Shown in pieces: positions 1 through 30,450 of a stretch of DNA of 64,000 nucleotides. Under the pieces are notes generated by a model. That model did not search any database, was not told the DNA's origin, and saw only the letters and a program-made list of their open reading frames with translations. A program made the position numbers and the translations under genes. Within the stretch, counting starts at the first letter, position 1. Every line of letters starts with the position of its first letter. The DNA comes from Chlamydomonas reinhardtii (Eukaryota > Chlorophyta > Chlorophyceae > Chlamydomonadales > Chlamydomonadaceae): the NCBI RefSeq assembly GCF_000002595.2, contig NC_057006.1:4943356-5007355 (forward strand). The letters are read 5' to 3'.

Positions 1-3000
1 CGCCGCCGGCAGGGCAGTAGCTGTAGCGGCGCATGCGCGCGGCGGCGGTGCGCTGGGCCACCTCTGCGGCAGAGGACGCAACACGGGTGGGCGCGGCGGC
101 GGCGACAGAGGCGGCGGCGGTGGCATCACCAGGAGCCACGTCCTGATGCGGCTGGCGCGGCTGCATGGCCTGCATCGGCTGCGGCCAGTGCGCTGGCGCC
201 GCCGGCAGCAGGCCACCCGGGTGCTGCTGCTGGTGGTGGTGCAGGTGCCAGGGCAGTGCCTGATGCGGCAGCGGCTGCGGCAGCGGCTCAGCCCCTGGCG
301 CCGCACGCACGCGGCCTGCCGCCTGAGACCGCGAGGCAGCCGCCGCTGCAGCCGCCGCCTCGGCGCCCGCTGCCTCCGCCTCCGCCGCCGGTGAGGCCAC
401 AGTCCAGCGGCGGCGCAGCACGTAGCCGCCGGGGGGGCCCGCCGCGCCCGGAGGGCAGTGGGCCAGCGGGTGCGGGTGCGGGTAGGGGTAGGGGCTCGGG
501 TATGGGTAGGGGTAGCCTGCCGGCGGCGCGGTTGGAGGCGCGTGCTTGGAGGCCGCCCCATCGCCCCGCGCAGACGCGTGCCGCGACTGGGCCTGGGCCG
601 TGTCTTGGGCCGGGTCTTGCGAGTGGTGCGATGGCCCGGCCTCAGCAGAGGGCGAGCACGGCTGGCTGGGGCGGCTGGACGGGGCAGAGGCCTGGGGCTG
701 AGGCTGGGGCTGGTACGGGTAGGGGTAGGCGTACGGGTGCGCACAGTGCGAGTGCACTGGGTGCGCGTACGGGTGCGCGTAGGGGTGGTGGTGGTAGGCA
801 TGGGGGTGGGGGTGGGGGTACGGGTACGGGTAGGCGTAGGGGTGCGGGTGGCCGCCGTAGGGGTAAGCGCCGTAGGCGACGTGCCCGCCGGCAGGTGGGT
901 AGCCGTGTGGCGGCAGCGGCGCGCGACCGTGCCGCATGCAGGGTGCCGCCGTGGCGGCCGCGGCGGCGCCATGCAATATGGCTTCGCCTGCAGCAGCAGC
1001 ACCACCACCAGGGCCAGCGGCTGCCGCGGCTGCGGCCGCCGCGGCTGCGGCGTGCTGCGCGATCACACCCGCGGGCAGGCTGGTCGTGCGCACGACACGG
1101 CCCTCGACAACCAGCACCCCGCTGTGCGCCTGCGCTTGCGGCTGCTGGTGCCGCTGCAGCGGCTGCTGCGCCAGCGCCATCGCGGCCGCACTGCCGCCGC
1201 CCGAGTGGCGCCGGACAGGGCCGCCGGCACCCGCCGCCGCTGGCTGTGCACCCCCCCAGCCCCACAGCAGCGCGTCGACCGACACCGGCGGCGGCAGCAC
1301 GGCCACGGCCGGGTAAGAGGACGCCTGCGGCGGCGGCGCCGCCGCTTTTGATGCCGTGTCCGTATACGAGGCAGCAGCAGTAGCAGTAGCAGTAGCAGCG
1401 GCGGCGGCGGCGGCGGCACGCATGGCGCAGGGCGTATTGTCGCACGTGGCATCGCCGTGCTGCTGCGGCTGCGACTGCCCCTTCCTAGCTCCCAGATCCA
1501 TCGCCACCGCCTGATCGGGCTGCCGCACCTGCACCTGCCGCTGCGGCGGCGAGGGCGGCGGAGGCATCAGCGCCGCCGCCTCCTCACCTGGCGGCGCGCC
1601 ACCAGTGCTGCGGCGGAAGCAGCGGCGCGCAGGCGACGGCAGTTCAGCGCCAGCACCGCCCGGCGAACAGGCCGAGTTCGTCAGCTCCATGGCATCCGGG
1701 CCACGAGCCGGAGACGCCAGTACGGCCGCCGCCGAGCAGCAGCCCCCGCGGCCACTGCACGGCTGGGTGCAGCTGCAGGCGCCAGGCGCCGGCGCGTCCG
1801 CTGCCGCGGCCGCAGTAGCAGCAGCAGTAGCGCCGCCAGAAGGCGAGTACGGCGGGGTGGCAGGTGCCAGCAGGCAGCCGCCGGATGTAGCAGCTGACTC
1901 TCCAGCCTTGGCGCTGCTACTGCCAACCCTGCAGTCGCCAGTATCGGCGGCCGTGGGGGCAGCGGCTGCCGCCGGCACATGTTTGGCCGAAGCCGGAGAC
2001 GCCAGAGCCAGGGCCGCGACGTGTGGCGGCGGCGGCGGGGGCAGCAGCGAGGCATACGTGTGCAGCTGTTGATGCTGTGCCTGTTGCTCCTGCAGCTTGT
2101 ACTGCAGCTTGTGCGGCTGCTTGGCGTCCGCTTGGTGGTCTTGCTGCTGCTGCTGCTCGTGGTGGTGGTGGTGCTGCAGCATTCCGCCGACGCTGCTGCG
2201 ACCCAGCTTCATGTGTACAGCGGCGGAACCGCTGGTGCTGCCGCTGCCGGTGCGCCGCACCGGCATGGATCCAGCAGCCTGGGGCGCCAGCGCCGTGTCC
2301 AGCACGAACGCCGCCGCGCCCGAGCCGATGCCGGTACCGGGGGCGCCGAACGCAGCCGCCGCCAGCTCGGCCGTGGGCGTCTCGCGCGCGGGCGTGGCCG
2401 GCTGGCTGCTGCCCGTGTTGAGCAGCGATGCCATTGCGGAGCCGCCGCCGCCACCACCACCACCGAGGTGATGATAGCCGCCGCCGTGGCTGCCGCTGGC
2501 GAGGGCGTAGCCATGGCAGGCGGCGGCCGCAGTGCTGAGGGCAACCATGTCGACGGACGTGCGGCGGGAGGTGATGATGGCAGGCAGGCCGGGCAGGCCG
2601 GGCAGCTGCTGGGCGCTGCCGAGGGCAGCAGCGGCGCTGCCAGCCACGTGCGGAGCGTGCGCGGCGGTGGCGGCAGACGCCAGGGAGCCGCCCTCCCTGA
2701 AGAGCGGCGGCGTGGGCACCTCGGAAAGAGCCGCCAGCGGCGGTTGCGGCTTCTGGAAGAATGCTGCTGTTGCTGTTTGTTGTTGTAATGCCGCGGCACA
2801 GGCGTGTGTGGCCGGCTGTGCTGGCGCGCCGCCGGTTGAGGCGCGCTTACTGCGCGGCGGCAGCAGCAAGTGGCAGTCGTCGTCGCCACCGCCGTCAGCC
2901 GCAGCGCCGCCTGTTAGCTCACATCCCTGTGGCCCACAGGGCGCTGGAAACTGCAACACCTGCGAAAAGGTAGCAGTTAATATGTCAGACCCACGTTGCT

Positions 3001-3238
3001 CCAATGTGCTAGATGAAGGCGCTGTGGCGAGGAGGGCAGGGTGTCAGACGGTTTCCGCAAGAAAGCGCACACCGGCGTTGGCCCGCCACGCGGCGCCCAC
3101 CCATGGAAAGCGCACCTGCGCATCTTCGAGCTCCGTGACCCGGCTGCGCTTGACGCCGCAGTCGTGCAAGCGCCGGTCTGCCTCAATTGTATCGCAAGCG
3201 GACAGTAGCGCGAGGAGCCCGTCTTTCTGGCTGCGCAT
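1..3238 (-). CDS. Large Ala/Gln/His/Pro-rich protein, 3' end outside window
   Basis: I do not recognise this protein. Exon 1 (3238-3071) starts at an ATG with A at -3 and encodes 56 ordinary-looking residues beginning MRSQKDGLLALLSAC, probably helical. A GTGCGC donor joins in phase 0 to an acceptor at 2960 (exon 2 from 2959). A second AG nine bases downstream would also keep the frame. From there one reading frame stays open to base 1, about 986 further codons, so the visible protein is at least 1,040 residues. It is low complexity: Ala and Gln runs, a HHHHHEQQQQQ segment, many Ser-Pro/Thr-Pro pairs, and a Tyr/His-Pro tract encoded around 480-880. The other five frames give only short pieces. 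Such composition is common in algal regulatory proteins, but no domain is visible. Further introns or a frame change cannot be excluded in sequence this repetitive. Confidence 0.6.
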
Positions 3239-5239
3239 GGTTGCAGGTTGAAGACTCAAGCTGGCGGGTCCGCGCTGGGAAGATGCCCTGTATGTTTAAG
3301 GTCATTGAACATTATGCTACTGGGCAGGGGCAACACTTGACACTTCTGTTCTGCTGCTCACGCTCGAATGGCAGTTTGCACTCCTTGCGCCTGCCCCAAA
3401 CCGTCCCAACCCTGCCCTTATTCCCAGTACACGGAGCTGATGTGAGCCTTCCTTGGTGAACCTCCTCCCAAGAGAGCTGCCGGAAAGCGTGGCGTCGGGC
3501 GCCGGGCTCGAACTCACTTGCGCGGAGGCGTCAGCTCTTACATGCAGCTCCAGCCAGAGCCTCGTATGTATAGGAGCGATGCTAGCCTCCACCCGGGACA
3601 GCGAAGGAACGTCGAAGGGAATAATTGAAAGACTGCCGTGGCCGTCTACGTGGCGAAGTTGAAGTTGTGCTGTGTCACGTTGAATAGAGTTAAGCCGCGC
3701 TGCACATCGAGTTTGCTTCTGTGCAGCGTACTCCGCCAGTAGCAGGCCGGCGGGCTGGGCTAGCGCCGAAGTGAACCGAAGTTGAACCCAGGGCTTGCCA
3801 AGCTCAGCGCAAATATACGATTATGGCCCCTGCTCCAGCCGGTTCACTGGCATTGCTTTCACACAAAGGAGCGGTAATAGAGCAGCGTGAAAGCGAGTTC
3901 GTAGTAGTGTTGTCATTGCGGTTGGGGGGTATCCGGTGGCATTCGAGCCACGCACCCGCCTAAGAAGCGGGCCACAATGCAGCGTTTGCTGCTAGGTACT
4001 TGCAGTGTTTGTTCACGATGACATCGTGTGGAACGCGACACAAGGTAGAGGTTTATCGACACCACCGGCGCATGACTCGAGCTGATGCTGCTGAGGCTGC
4101 ACCTGCTATATGCGGCAGGGCACAAAAACCATCACTTAAAGAAAAATCGAGGATAGATAATGTGCAATATGGGGGCGGCCTCGGTGGGGCCCGCTGCGAC
4201 GACGACGCGTCAGACGGCTCGGGTAGTCTCGGGTTGAGGCTGCGATCCTCGCAGCTGTTTGTTCCGCCGACGCATTTCCGCATATTAAAGGCATTCTAGC
4301 TGGAGGCACTTACAAGGGGCACACATGGAGAAGGAGGGTGAGGGGGGCGGGGGGAGCGGGTGGGCGGAACCAGTGCCACTGCGTTGTCTGCGCTGAGGCG
4401 TCACAATCCACGCCACGGCGCCACGTCACCGAGGTGCACTGCTCTGCGTTAAAGCTCGGCTGCAGCTGTTTATTGGGTTGTATATGGAGATGCCCCATTA
4501 GAGCTCGCCGCGCCTGGCTTTCGGCTGTTTCCGGCAGTTAGCTCGCTCATCGCCGAAACGAGAAGCTCTGCTCTCCAGCGCCAAACCGGCCACAAGACCA
4601 ATAGAAATTGCTTACAAAGCATAAACACAGTATACTGCCCTGAAACGCTTGACAATCGACCACAACTCAGGAAGGTTTAGACGTTCAGCCCACATGGCTT
4701 TGTTACCAGGCTGGGACAGCGACGCGGTCATCCCGCGAGGTGAGTTCATTGATGTCAGAGCACGCCCTGGCAACTGACCTTTGAGCGGCCCAAATGGGCG
4801 CGCAGGTGTTATCGATGACGAGAAAGCGGACCTACCGCAAGAGCCAAAGGGCTATTTCGCCAGGTTGAGCTCACACAGGTGCGACATATACGGATTACGT
4901 AGGAATGTGCAGGAAAGCACAAACTGGGCGCGCGTCGGTTCCGACATAACGCCAGCAGCGCTTTTGCACTTTCCACTGGCGCGCTGCGGTTGCCCGCCGC
5001 CCCTCCCCCCCCGCCGTTCCCCAGACTCCCGCACCGCACCGCACCGCACCGCACCGCACCGCACCGCACCGCACCGCACCGCACCGCACCGCACCGCACC
5101 GCACCGCACCGCACCGCACCCACAACCCAACACTCCTGCGCGCAGGACGAGCGGTGGCGGAGGCGCCGGCGCAGGGGACGCCCACGGCCCCTCCCTGTCG
5201 CGCGCGTCGGCCCCTGTGCACGTGGCGCGCTCCGCCACC
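3239..5239. other. Intergenic region between two divergent genes
   Basis: No convincing coding sequence. It lies between the start of the leftmost gene (read leftwards) and the start at 5240 (read rightwards), so it must hold both promoters and 5' UTRs. The only striking structure is the GCACC array next to the right-hand gene. T-arm-like stretches near 3497 and 3945 do not extend into tRNA cloverleaves. Confidence 0.5.
5031..5120. repeat. (GCACC)18 pentanucleotide microsatellite
   Basis: Eighteen perfect copies of GCACC, 90 bases, ending 119 bases before the ATG at 5240. It is open in several frames on both strands and so creates spurious His-Arg-Thr-Ala-Pro ORFs. Its position suggests the 5' UTR or proximal promoter of the following gene. 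Confidence 0.95.
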
Positions 5240-6480
5240 ATGAGTGCGGCCGCCGCCGCCGCCGCCATCGGCACCAAGGGCATGCCGCCGCCAATGAGCC
5301 GAACCAGCTCCATGCCGTACGGCAGCCCAGGTGGGTGTTGGTGTGGGTGTGGGTGTGGGGGAGTACTGGCCGCCACTACTGTCGGGCAGCGCAGGACGTG
5401 CCGGGGCTGTGGGCGTGTATGTTGGGGGGTAGCCGTTCATGGGGAAAGGAGGGGTTAAATCACAATTATGAAGTACCGTCGGTATGTGTGTGTGTGTGTG
5501 TGTCTGTGTGGTTGGGGGGGGGTGTAGATACCAGCCCAAACTGAACCGAACTGGTGGTGGGGGTGGGGGGTAGGCGGGTGGTTGATGTAGCGCCGCGCGG
5601 CCCTGTATCACCGCCGTATCCGAGCCATGCCTGTGACCCTACCTGCCTCCCACCCCCACCCCACCGCCCACGCCGCCGTGTAGGCTCCCACGCCGCCGCC
5701 TCGGCCGGGCTGCTGCAGCCCCACAAGTACCAGGTCACCGACTGGGCCTCTGAGCTGGCAACCCTGGGCGGCGGCAAGCACCCGCCCGCCAAAGTGAGCG
5801 ACTGCGTGACTGTGTGTCAGCATACTGTTGTGAATGCGCGTGGCTGGAGCACAGTATAATGTTGGGACTTGTTGGATGTTGCTAGCCGGTGCGGGTGTGG
5901 CAGGCAGGGCCCTGTCCGCGGCACAGGCGCGTGTATTGTTGCTGCTGGGGGGTTGGCTCCGAAGTCCTGGCACCTGCACCGCACCGCCACCACCCACCCT
6001 GTAATAACTCACAGGGCGGCGCGCCCGCGGAGCCGCACCAGGGTGGAGGCAAGCACCACGCAGGCGCATGGTGCGTAGCCTGAGGCGCGTTTGCGGGCAT
6101 GTGCTTGCGACAGCGCGGCGTGCCATGTGGTGGCCTGTGTGCAGGTTGCCCTTGAGACGGCCGGTGTTCACTAACCACCGTTAACCCATCCCATGGATCT
6201 GCTGCAACGACCTGTGAACAGCGTGTGGTGTCTTTTTTTGATGCATGGAACCCTTCCTCCTGCGTGCTTGCGGTGCAGGTGGCGCGCCCTGGAGATTGGT
6301 CAGCTGAACGAGCGGCCGGAGTTGGAGCCGGCCGGCGGCGGCAAGCACGGCGCCGCGGGCGAACACGCCGCCGGCGCGCACGCCAGCTCTTTCATGCCGC
6401 AGCTGCTGCCCAACAAACAGAAGCTGGACTTTGGCGCAGGGGGCGGCGGAGCGGGCGCCAGTGAGGGCGAGCGCATCTGA
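5240..6480 (+). CDS. Unrecognised 152-residue protein
   Basis: Four exons fit with matching phases: 5240-5330, 5684-5793, 6015-6070 and 6279-6480, together 459 bases. The ATG sits in GCCACCATGAG, a strong plant/algal context. The protein starts MSAAAAAAAIGTKGMPPPMS and then has a Ser/Tyr/Pro-rich stretch. Its centre contains HKYQVTDWASELATLGGGK, and its Gly- and Lys-rich tail ends with the helix-like MPQLLPNKQKLDFG before a Gly/Ala linker. GGGKH recurs three times. I see no transmembrane segment, signal peptide or known domain. Intron 1 carries copies of two dispersed repeat families. The gene converges on the polymerase epsilon gene; a TGTAA at 7424-7428 is the first candidate poly(A) signal, implying a long 3' UTR. 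Confidence 0.62.
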
Positions 6481-8061
6481 GTGAGCGGGCGGGCGGGCTG
6501 TGGGCGGGGCGGCTGGGTCGCCTTAGCTTGTGGAGACAGTGGACGCGGTGTCATGCCCGAGACGGTCAAGGACGGTAGGTCCCCGCTGTCAAAGAGGCGT
6601 AGCCAACCGGTAGGGCCCGGGGTGAGGCGGCGGGACGGAAGGGACGGAAGGGACGGAAGGGGCGGAAGGGAGGCTGCCATGGTGGGTGGAAGCAGCGTGG
6701 GGGCGCAGTGGCTGAGATGGCTCCGTGCGGCCGTGCTTGGGAACAGCTCGGTGTTGGCGTGGCCGGCAGTAGAGTGGGGGCCGCGGCGGACTCAGTGATG
6801 CGACCTGAGGTGGAATGAGGCGGGGCTTGTCCGCTTTGTCGGTGGGTGCGCGTTGCGAAGGGGCGCTCAGGCTTGTTAGGGGCTGCCCGCCAGTGATCCC
6901 TTGGGGCCCAGTGGAACTGCTGGAGGTGCAGGGGGACTGAGGTGGAGGCGGAGGCAGCGCGCGCCGAGACGATGCAGTCGGTTTGTTCCCATGTGTGATG
7001 GCGCCTGGGGCGTGATTGGAAGGCGGGGTGCGAAGCCCCAGATGGATGGGGCACTGCTGCGTATTGCTGTTGCGTGTTTGCAATTGGCGCACATATGATA
7101 AGCAGGGCGGACTGGCGGTGCATCACACACAGGAACGATTTTGTCACAGCAGTTCAAACAGATCACCCCCTGGTTAGTTCGTGAGGTTGGGGGCCATTGC
7201 CTTGTGTTGTTTGTGTTGTTGCCTTGTTGGCGTGGTTTCAACGGTATAGCTTAGGCGCGTGCTGACGGGTATGCGATATAGTGCATGCCGCAAGCAACGC
7301 ATTAGGTGCCTCACCTGGTTGCATGTGTGGTGACAAGCTCACGAGCCCTACGCACACCCAAGTTGCATATGAAATACTGCGGGTGAATGATGATGCCGCC
7401 CAAAGAATGGGTGCGCGGCAGGCTGTAAAGAAACAGGCTGGCTTCGTGTCGCTCGAGCCCCGCTGGCCGCACCTGTAGGCGGTGGCTGTTGTGAGCTGTG
7501 GACGCCCCTGCCTGCCCATTGCACCATACATGTCCCACACACGCCTGCACTCACAGTGCAAGCACAGAGCTCTACCAGGCACCAGAACCGCAATTCCATG
7601 TCCACTTGTTACACAGGCCAACAACGCACAAATCCCCCAAAGCTCCGTGCCAATGGCACGTGACACCCCAGAGCTCCTTCCCTTTCCCCGCGCGCCCGGT
7701 CACGCCCACACATTATCGTGGGGTATCCATCTGCTGCACCACCCAACTGAACTCGACCCACATGAATATGTGCCCTGGCCCCCCGCATTTGGCGGGTGTA
7801 GCACACATTGGCGGCCAGCGCCTACACCTGCGCTCGCCGGTACCACCCCTGCTCCCGCCTGCGCAATCACCGCATCTATATCCTCACCTAGAGACGTGCA
7901 CCTCTTGTCTGTACCCGACCGCCACAACGTAAGAACAACTCCCGCCCTTCTCGACACGCCAGGGAACTCCGACTCACCTCCGACTCATGCAACCCGCACC
8001 ATGCCACACCCCCACCGCCTGCACACGCCCCTCCCCTCCCCTGCCTGCCACGCGCCACCCG
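6481..8061. other. Convergent 3' UTR region
   Basis: No gene. It holds the 3' UTRs of the gene ending at 6480 and of the polymerase epsilon gene ending at 8062. Four imperfect copies of a 9-base unit, GGGACGGAA, lie at 6632-6670. TGTAA is present at 7424-7428 on the plus strand and at 7613-7609 on the minus strand. Confidence 0.5.
7609..7613 (-). promoter_or_regulatory. Candidate poly(A) signal TGTAA for the polymerase epsilon gene
   Basis: The minus strand reads TGTAA, the usual volvocine poly(A) signal, about 450 bases after the stop codon at 8062-8064. It is the first such pentamer I found downstream of the gene. Confidence 0.4.
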
Positions 8062-27317
<19,256 letters not shown>

Positions 27318-28119
27318 TCCTCTCCGGCTTGTCGCAAAGCGCTAAACGCTGACAGCTCTAAGCAGAATATTTAGTACATCATGAGGTTAAGCATGTTACG
27401 TTTGCCTTTGATGCAAAATTGAGACAACAGCCATGAACAAATTGAAATGTTTTGTGCAACGGAGCTTGCACACAAGACACTGGCATCAACTTTGAAATGT
27501 GGTGACGCTGCACCTCTAATACACGCGTAGTGGACGGAACTTGCAACGAGTTGAGTTCCGCGGCGCCATCGCGCGGGAAATGGGATCGGGGCCAAGCAAG
27601 GGAGCTGAGTGAGCCCATGCGCAGCTGGCACAGGAAATCTGGTGACGTCCCTACTGCCTATCTACGGCATGTGACGATTGTGGAGCCCATGATGGGGAGT
27701 TCCGCAAAGGGCGTGCCGGGGCAGAGAAACACGGGGCAGAGAAACACGGGCGTGTCACAGGGTGTCACGACACACACGCCTGAAGAGGATTCCTTCAACG
27801 TCTGCCCCTCATTAAATCGGTTCACGCCACTGATATAACAATTGCGACCTTTGGAAATCTCATCGCGTCGTTCAGTCACAGACACGGCTCAAAAGTTCCA
27901 TCTGCGTGTGTTACACGCCAGCAGAGTGGCCCCGGGTTTTGGGGCCCGTATCCTTTGACCCTATCATAAAGGTTCTTACGCTCAAAATCAATACATGTTC
28001 ACAGCACGCAACACATCAAGCACAAGCACAATACCACAACGCAGCACAATCGCGACGGTTCCATAAAGTTTCTCGGCAACCAGCAGCGCTTCTAACCCAC
28101 GTTGTTCTAGGCTCAATTG
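27318..28119. other. Divergent promoter region, POLE and the 28120 gene
   Basis: About 800 bases between two divergent ATGs. It contains an E2F-like site at 27571-27580 and two tandem copies of GGGGCAGAGAAACAC at 27718-27747. No coding sequence is supported; the open frame starting near 27906 is the upstream extension of the frame used by exon 2 of the right-hand gene. Confidence 0.55.
27571..27580 (-). promoter_or_regulatory. E2F-like site upstream of POLE
   Basis: The minus strand reads TTTCCCGCGC, a perfect match to the E2F consensus TTTSSCGC, about 255 bases upstream of the POLE start. Replication genes are classic E2F/DP-RB targets and volvocine algae have this pathway. Binding itself is inference. 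Confidence 0.45.
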
Positions 28120-30450
28120 ATGATGTCTGCCACATTGCTGTGTCGGAGCCGATTTGCTTTCGGGTGAGTTCGGAGCGTCGACTCAGTCTCGAGACACAAC
28201 TGTGTCTCTCGGCAGCTGCAATCTTGCCGCCCCGGTCATCCCGATGCAGCTATCCTTATCTTACTGCTATAATTTGCAGCGCTGCAAGGCCGAGGGCAGT
28301 CGGAGCGAGCACGCCAGCATATGCGAAGCCGCTCCAGCTTACGCGGCAAGCACCACGCCGAAACGGGCCCGTCTCCGCGGCGCCGCAGGGCCCACGAGGC
28401 CCAACGTAAGTGGAATATTGCGGGGGTGTCGTGGCATGCCTGGAACGCTTCCGAGGGCTTGAAGCAGACTGTGGTGTCGACCCAACTTCCAAGCTCGGCA
28501 AAGCCCACCGCTCTGCTGCTTTCGGCAGCATTTCTTATGCTTCCTATGCTACTATCGCACATAAAGCTTGATGTCGCATTCCGGCATCCTGCCGGCCTCT
28601 GCGTCGGGCTTCCTCCACCGCCTGAACTCTGAAAGCCGCGCCCTGCCTTTCTGCGACCTATCGCCAGCCTTGCTCCCTGTCACCCTCGCGCCTTGCCCCC
28701 TTGCTCCCCTGCGCCCCCCCCCCAAAACAACCCGCTCCCGCTACCAGTGACGGCGACGACGCGCCGCTGTGGCAGCAGCTGGTGTTCGGCGTGGCCGCGG
28801 GCGTGGGGCTGGGCTGGCTGGTGGCTGTTGGCACGGCCGTGGCCAACAACGCCTCCGGCGCCGGCGCCCTGGCCGACCCCGCCGTGGTGGGCCCCTCCGC
28901 CGACACGCTGCTGTCGGCCGGCCCCGACTTCTCATTCACGTCGCTTCTGCTGTTCACTATGTGCGGGTGAGATACATTGTGCGAGTGCGGGGAAGTGCGT
29001 GGAAGCGGAATGATGTGCGGGTGCCAACTTCGGGCGTATGATTTCCCTGGTTTAGATATCAGCGTGTGTGCTCACGGTCCCCCACCCACGCTGACTGCTC
29101 ATGCCCCTGCTACGCCCCCGCCATAGCTACTGGCTGCTTAAGTCGCTGTCGTACCTGAGCCAGAACCCGGTGAGTGGGTGGCTGCATGGGTAGCGGTGTG
29201 AGTGGGCCTGGGTGGTTGGGTCGGTGGGTGGCTGGGTCAGTGGTCGGGCGGGGTCGGAGCCGCAAAGCCAGCCGCATGCCAGCAGCCCCGCCTGGACTAC
29301 CTCTCCTCAAGTCATGTCCTGACATGCGCCGCCGACGTGTGGCCCTGCCGCCACCCCATTCGCCCATGTCACAGCTGGATGGCCCGGACGCCAAGAACGG
29401 CGGCGACCAGAACCAGCAGCAGCAGCAGCCCCCGCCCAAGGAGGGCTCGGGCTCGCGGCTCACGGACATGGGGCACGCCCCCATCCGCTCCGAGGTCAAC
29501 AGCGCGGTGCCGGCCTCGGGCAGTGACGCGGACGCACGCGGCCTGCGCAACACCTCGCTAGCGCGCAGTGCGGCCTACCGCGTGTCGGCGGCGGTCAGGT
29601 GGGCGGGGGGGCGCGCGGGTTCGTGACAGCGGCAGGGCGTGTGGGGGCGTGTGAGATGGAAGCGATGTGTTTCAAGGGATACGGAAAGCCGCGTGTGTGT
29701 GCTTGAAGAGCACAAGGCGGAAATGTGTGCGCATGTAGGTCAATAGCACAAGTCCTTAACTAGTTAGTAGGCCCATAAACTCATGTCTTCCGCGCGCCCG
29801 CTCCGCCCCTGCCCCCAGGGAGGCTGTGCCCCGCATCCACGCGCTGGTGGAGGAGCTGGCCGGCCCCGCCGCCGCCTGGCCGCCCGCCGGCCCGCCCCGC
29901 CACGCTGACGTGGACTACCTGGTCAACATGGTGTACAGCCGCGTGACGGCGGAGCGCAGTGCCAAGGTGAGAGGGGAGCACAGGAGGGAGGAGGGAGGAG
30001 GGCGGCTGGGAGCGGGAAGCGGGTTGTCCAAAGGCGGACAGACGGGCAAACGGGTACAGGAAGTGCGGGGTGGCCGTCAGGGCGGCAAAGGGGAAGGCGG
30101 CTGCGCCGGCCCGCTTGTCCTGATGGAGTTCGCCACCGTAGGAAGCTCTGAGCCATGCCGTGCCGCAGCTCCTGCTCTGGCCCGGTGCCCTTCCACGTCC
30201 CGGCGCTCCCGCCCACTCGCACGCACGGCCGCCCATGTCCCGCTCGCTCCCCCAGGCCCCCACTGGCGACAGCTCGCTGTGCCCCCGCGAGCGCGCGGCC
30301 CTGGAGCGGGCGTTGCTGGAGGAGGTGGCGGAGCGCACAGCGGCGGAGCAGGTGGCGGAGTTCGTGCGCCTGGCCGCCGCCGGGCAGCTGCACCCGCGCG
30401 CGCCCAGCAGCGGCGGGGCCGGCCTGCCGCCGTCGCAGGCGGCGCACTAG
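28120..30450 (+). CDS. Probable chloroplast membrane protein, unrecognised family
   Basis: Seven exons, all in phase: 28120-28163, 28280-28405, 28748-28966, 29127-29169, 29375-29598, 29819-29966 and 30256-30450, 999 bases and 332 residues. The start (a second ATG follows directly) gives MMSATLLCRSRFAFG and then an Arg/Ala/Ser-rich stretch ending NGPVSAAPQ, a typical algal chloroplast transit peptide with a V-x-A cleavage site. Two hydrophobic segments follow: LVFGVAAGVGLGWLVAVG and FTSLLLFTMCGYWLLKSL. The rest is soluble: a Gln/Pro-rich linker, then two helical regions (IHALVEELAG; RERAALERALLEEVAERT) ending in QAAH. I do not recognise the family. The splice model depends on phase agreement of a very short first exon, so the N-terminus is the least certain part. 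Confidence 0.68.

Noticed and set aside
256-1383. Long plus-strand open frames opposite the leftmost gene
   Set aside because: Pure Arg/Pro/Ala or Val/Gly/Arg composition from GCC/GGT repeats; the minus-strand frame is open over almost 3 kb and has an ordinary first exon and splice sites.
3490-3520. tRNA-like T-arm (minus-strand GAGTTCGAGCCCGG)
   Set aside because: The 5-bp stem does not pair and no acceptor, D-arm or anticodon arm could be drawn around it.
5031-5120. His-Arg-Thr-Ala-Pro repeat peptides across the GCACC array
   Set aside because: A pentamer repeat is open in several frames by construction; no splice or start support.
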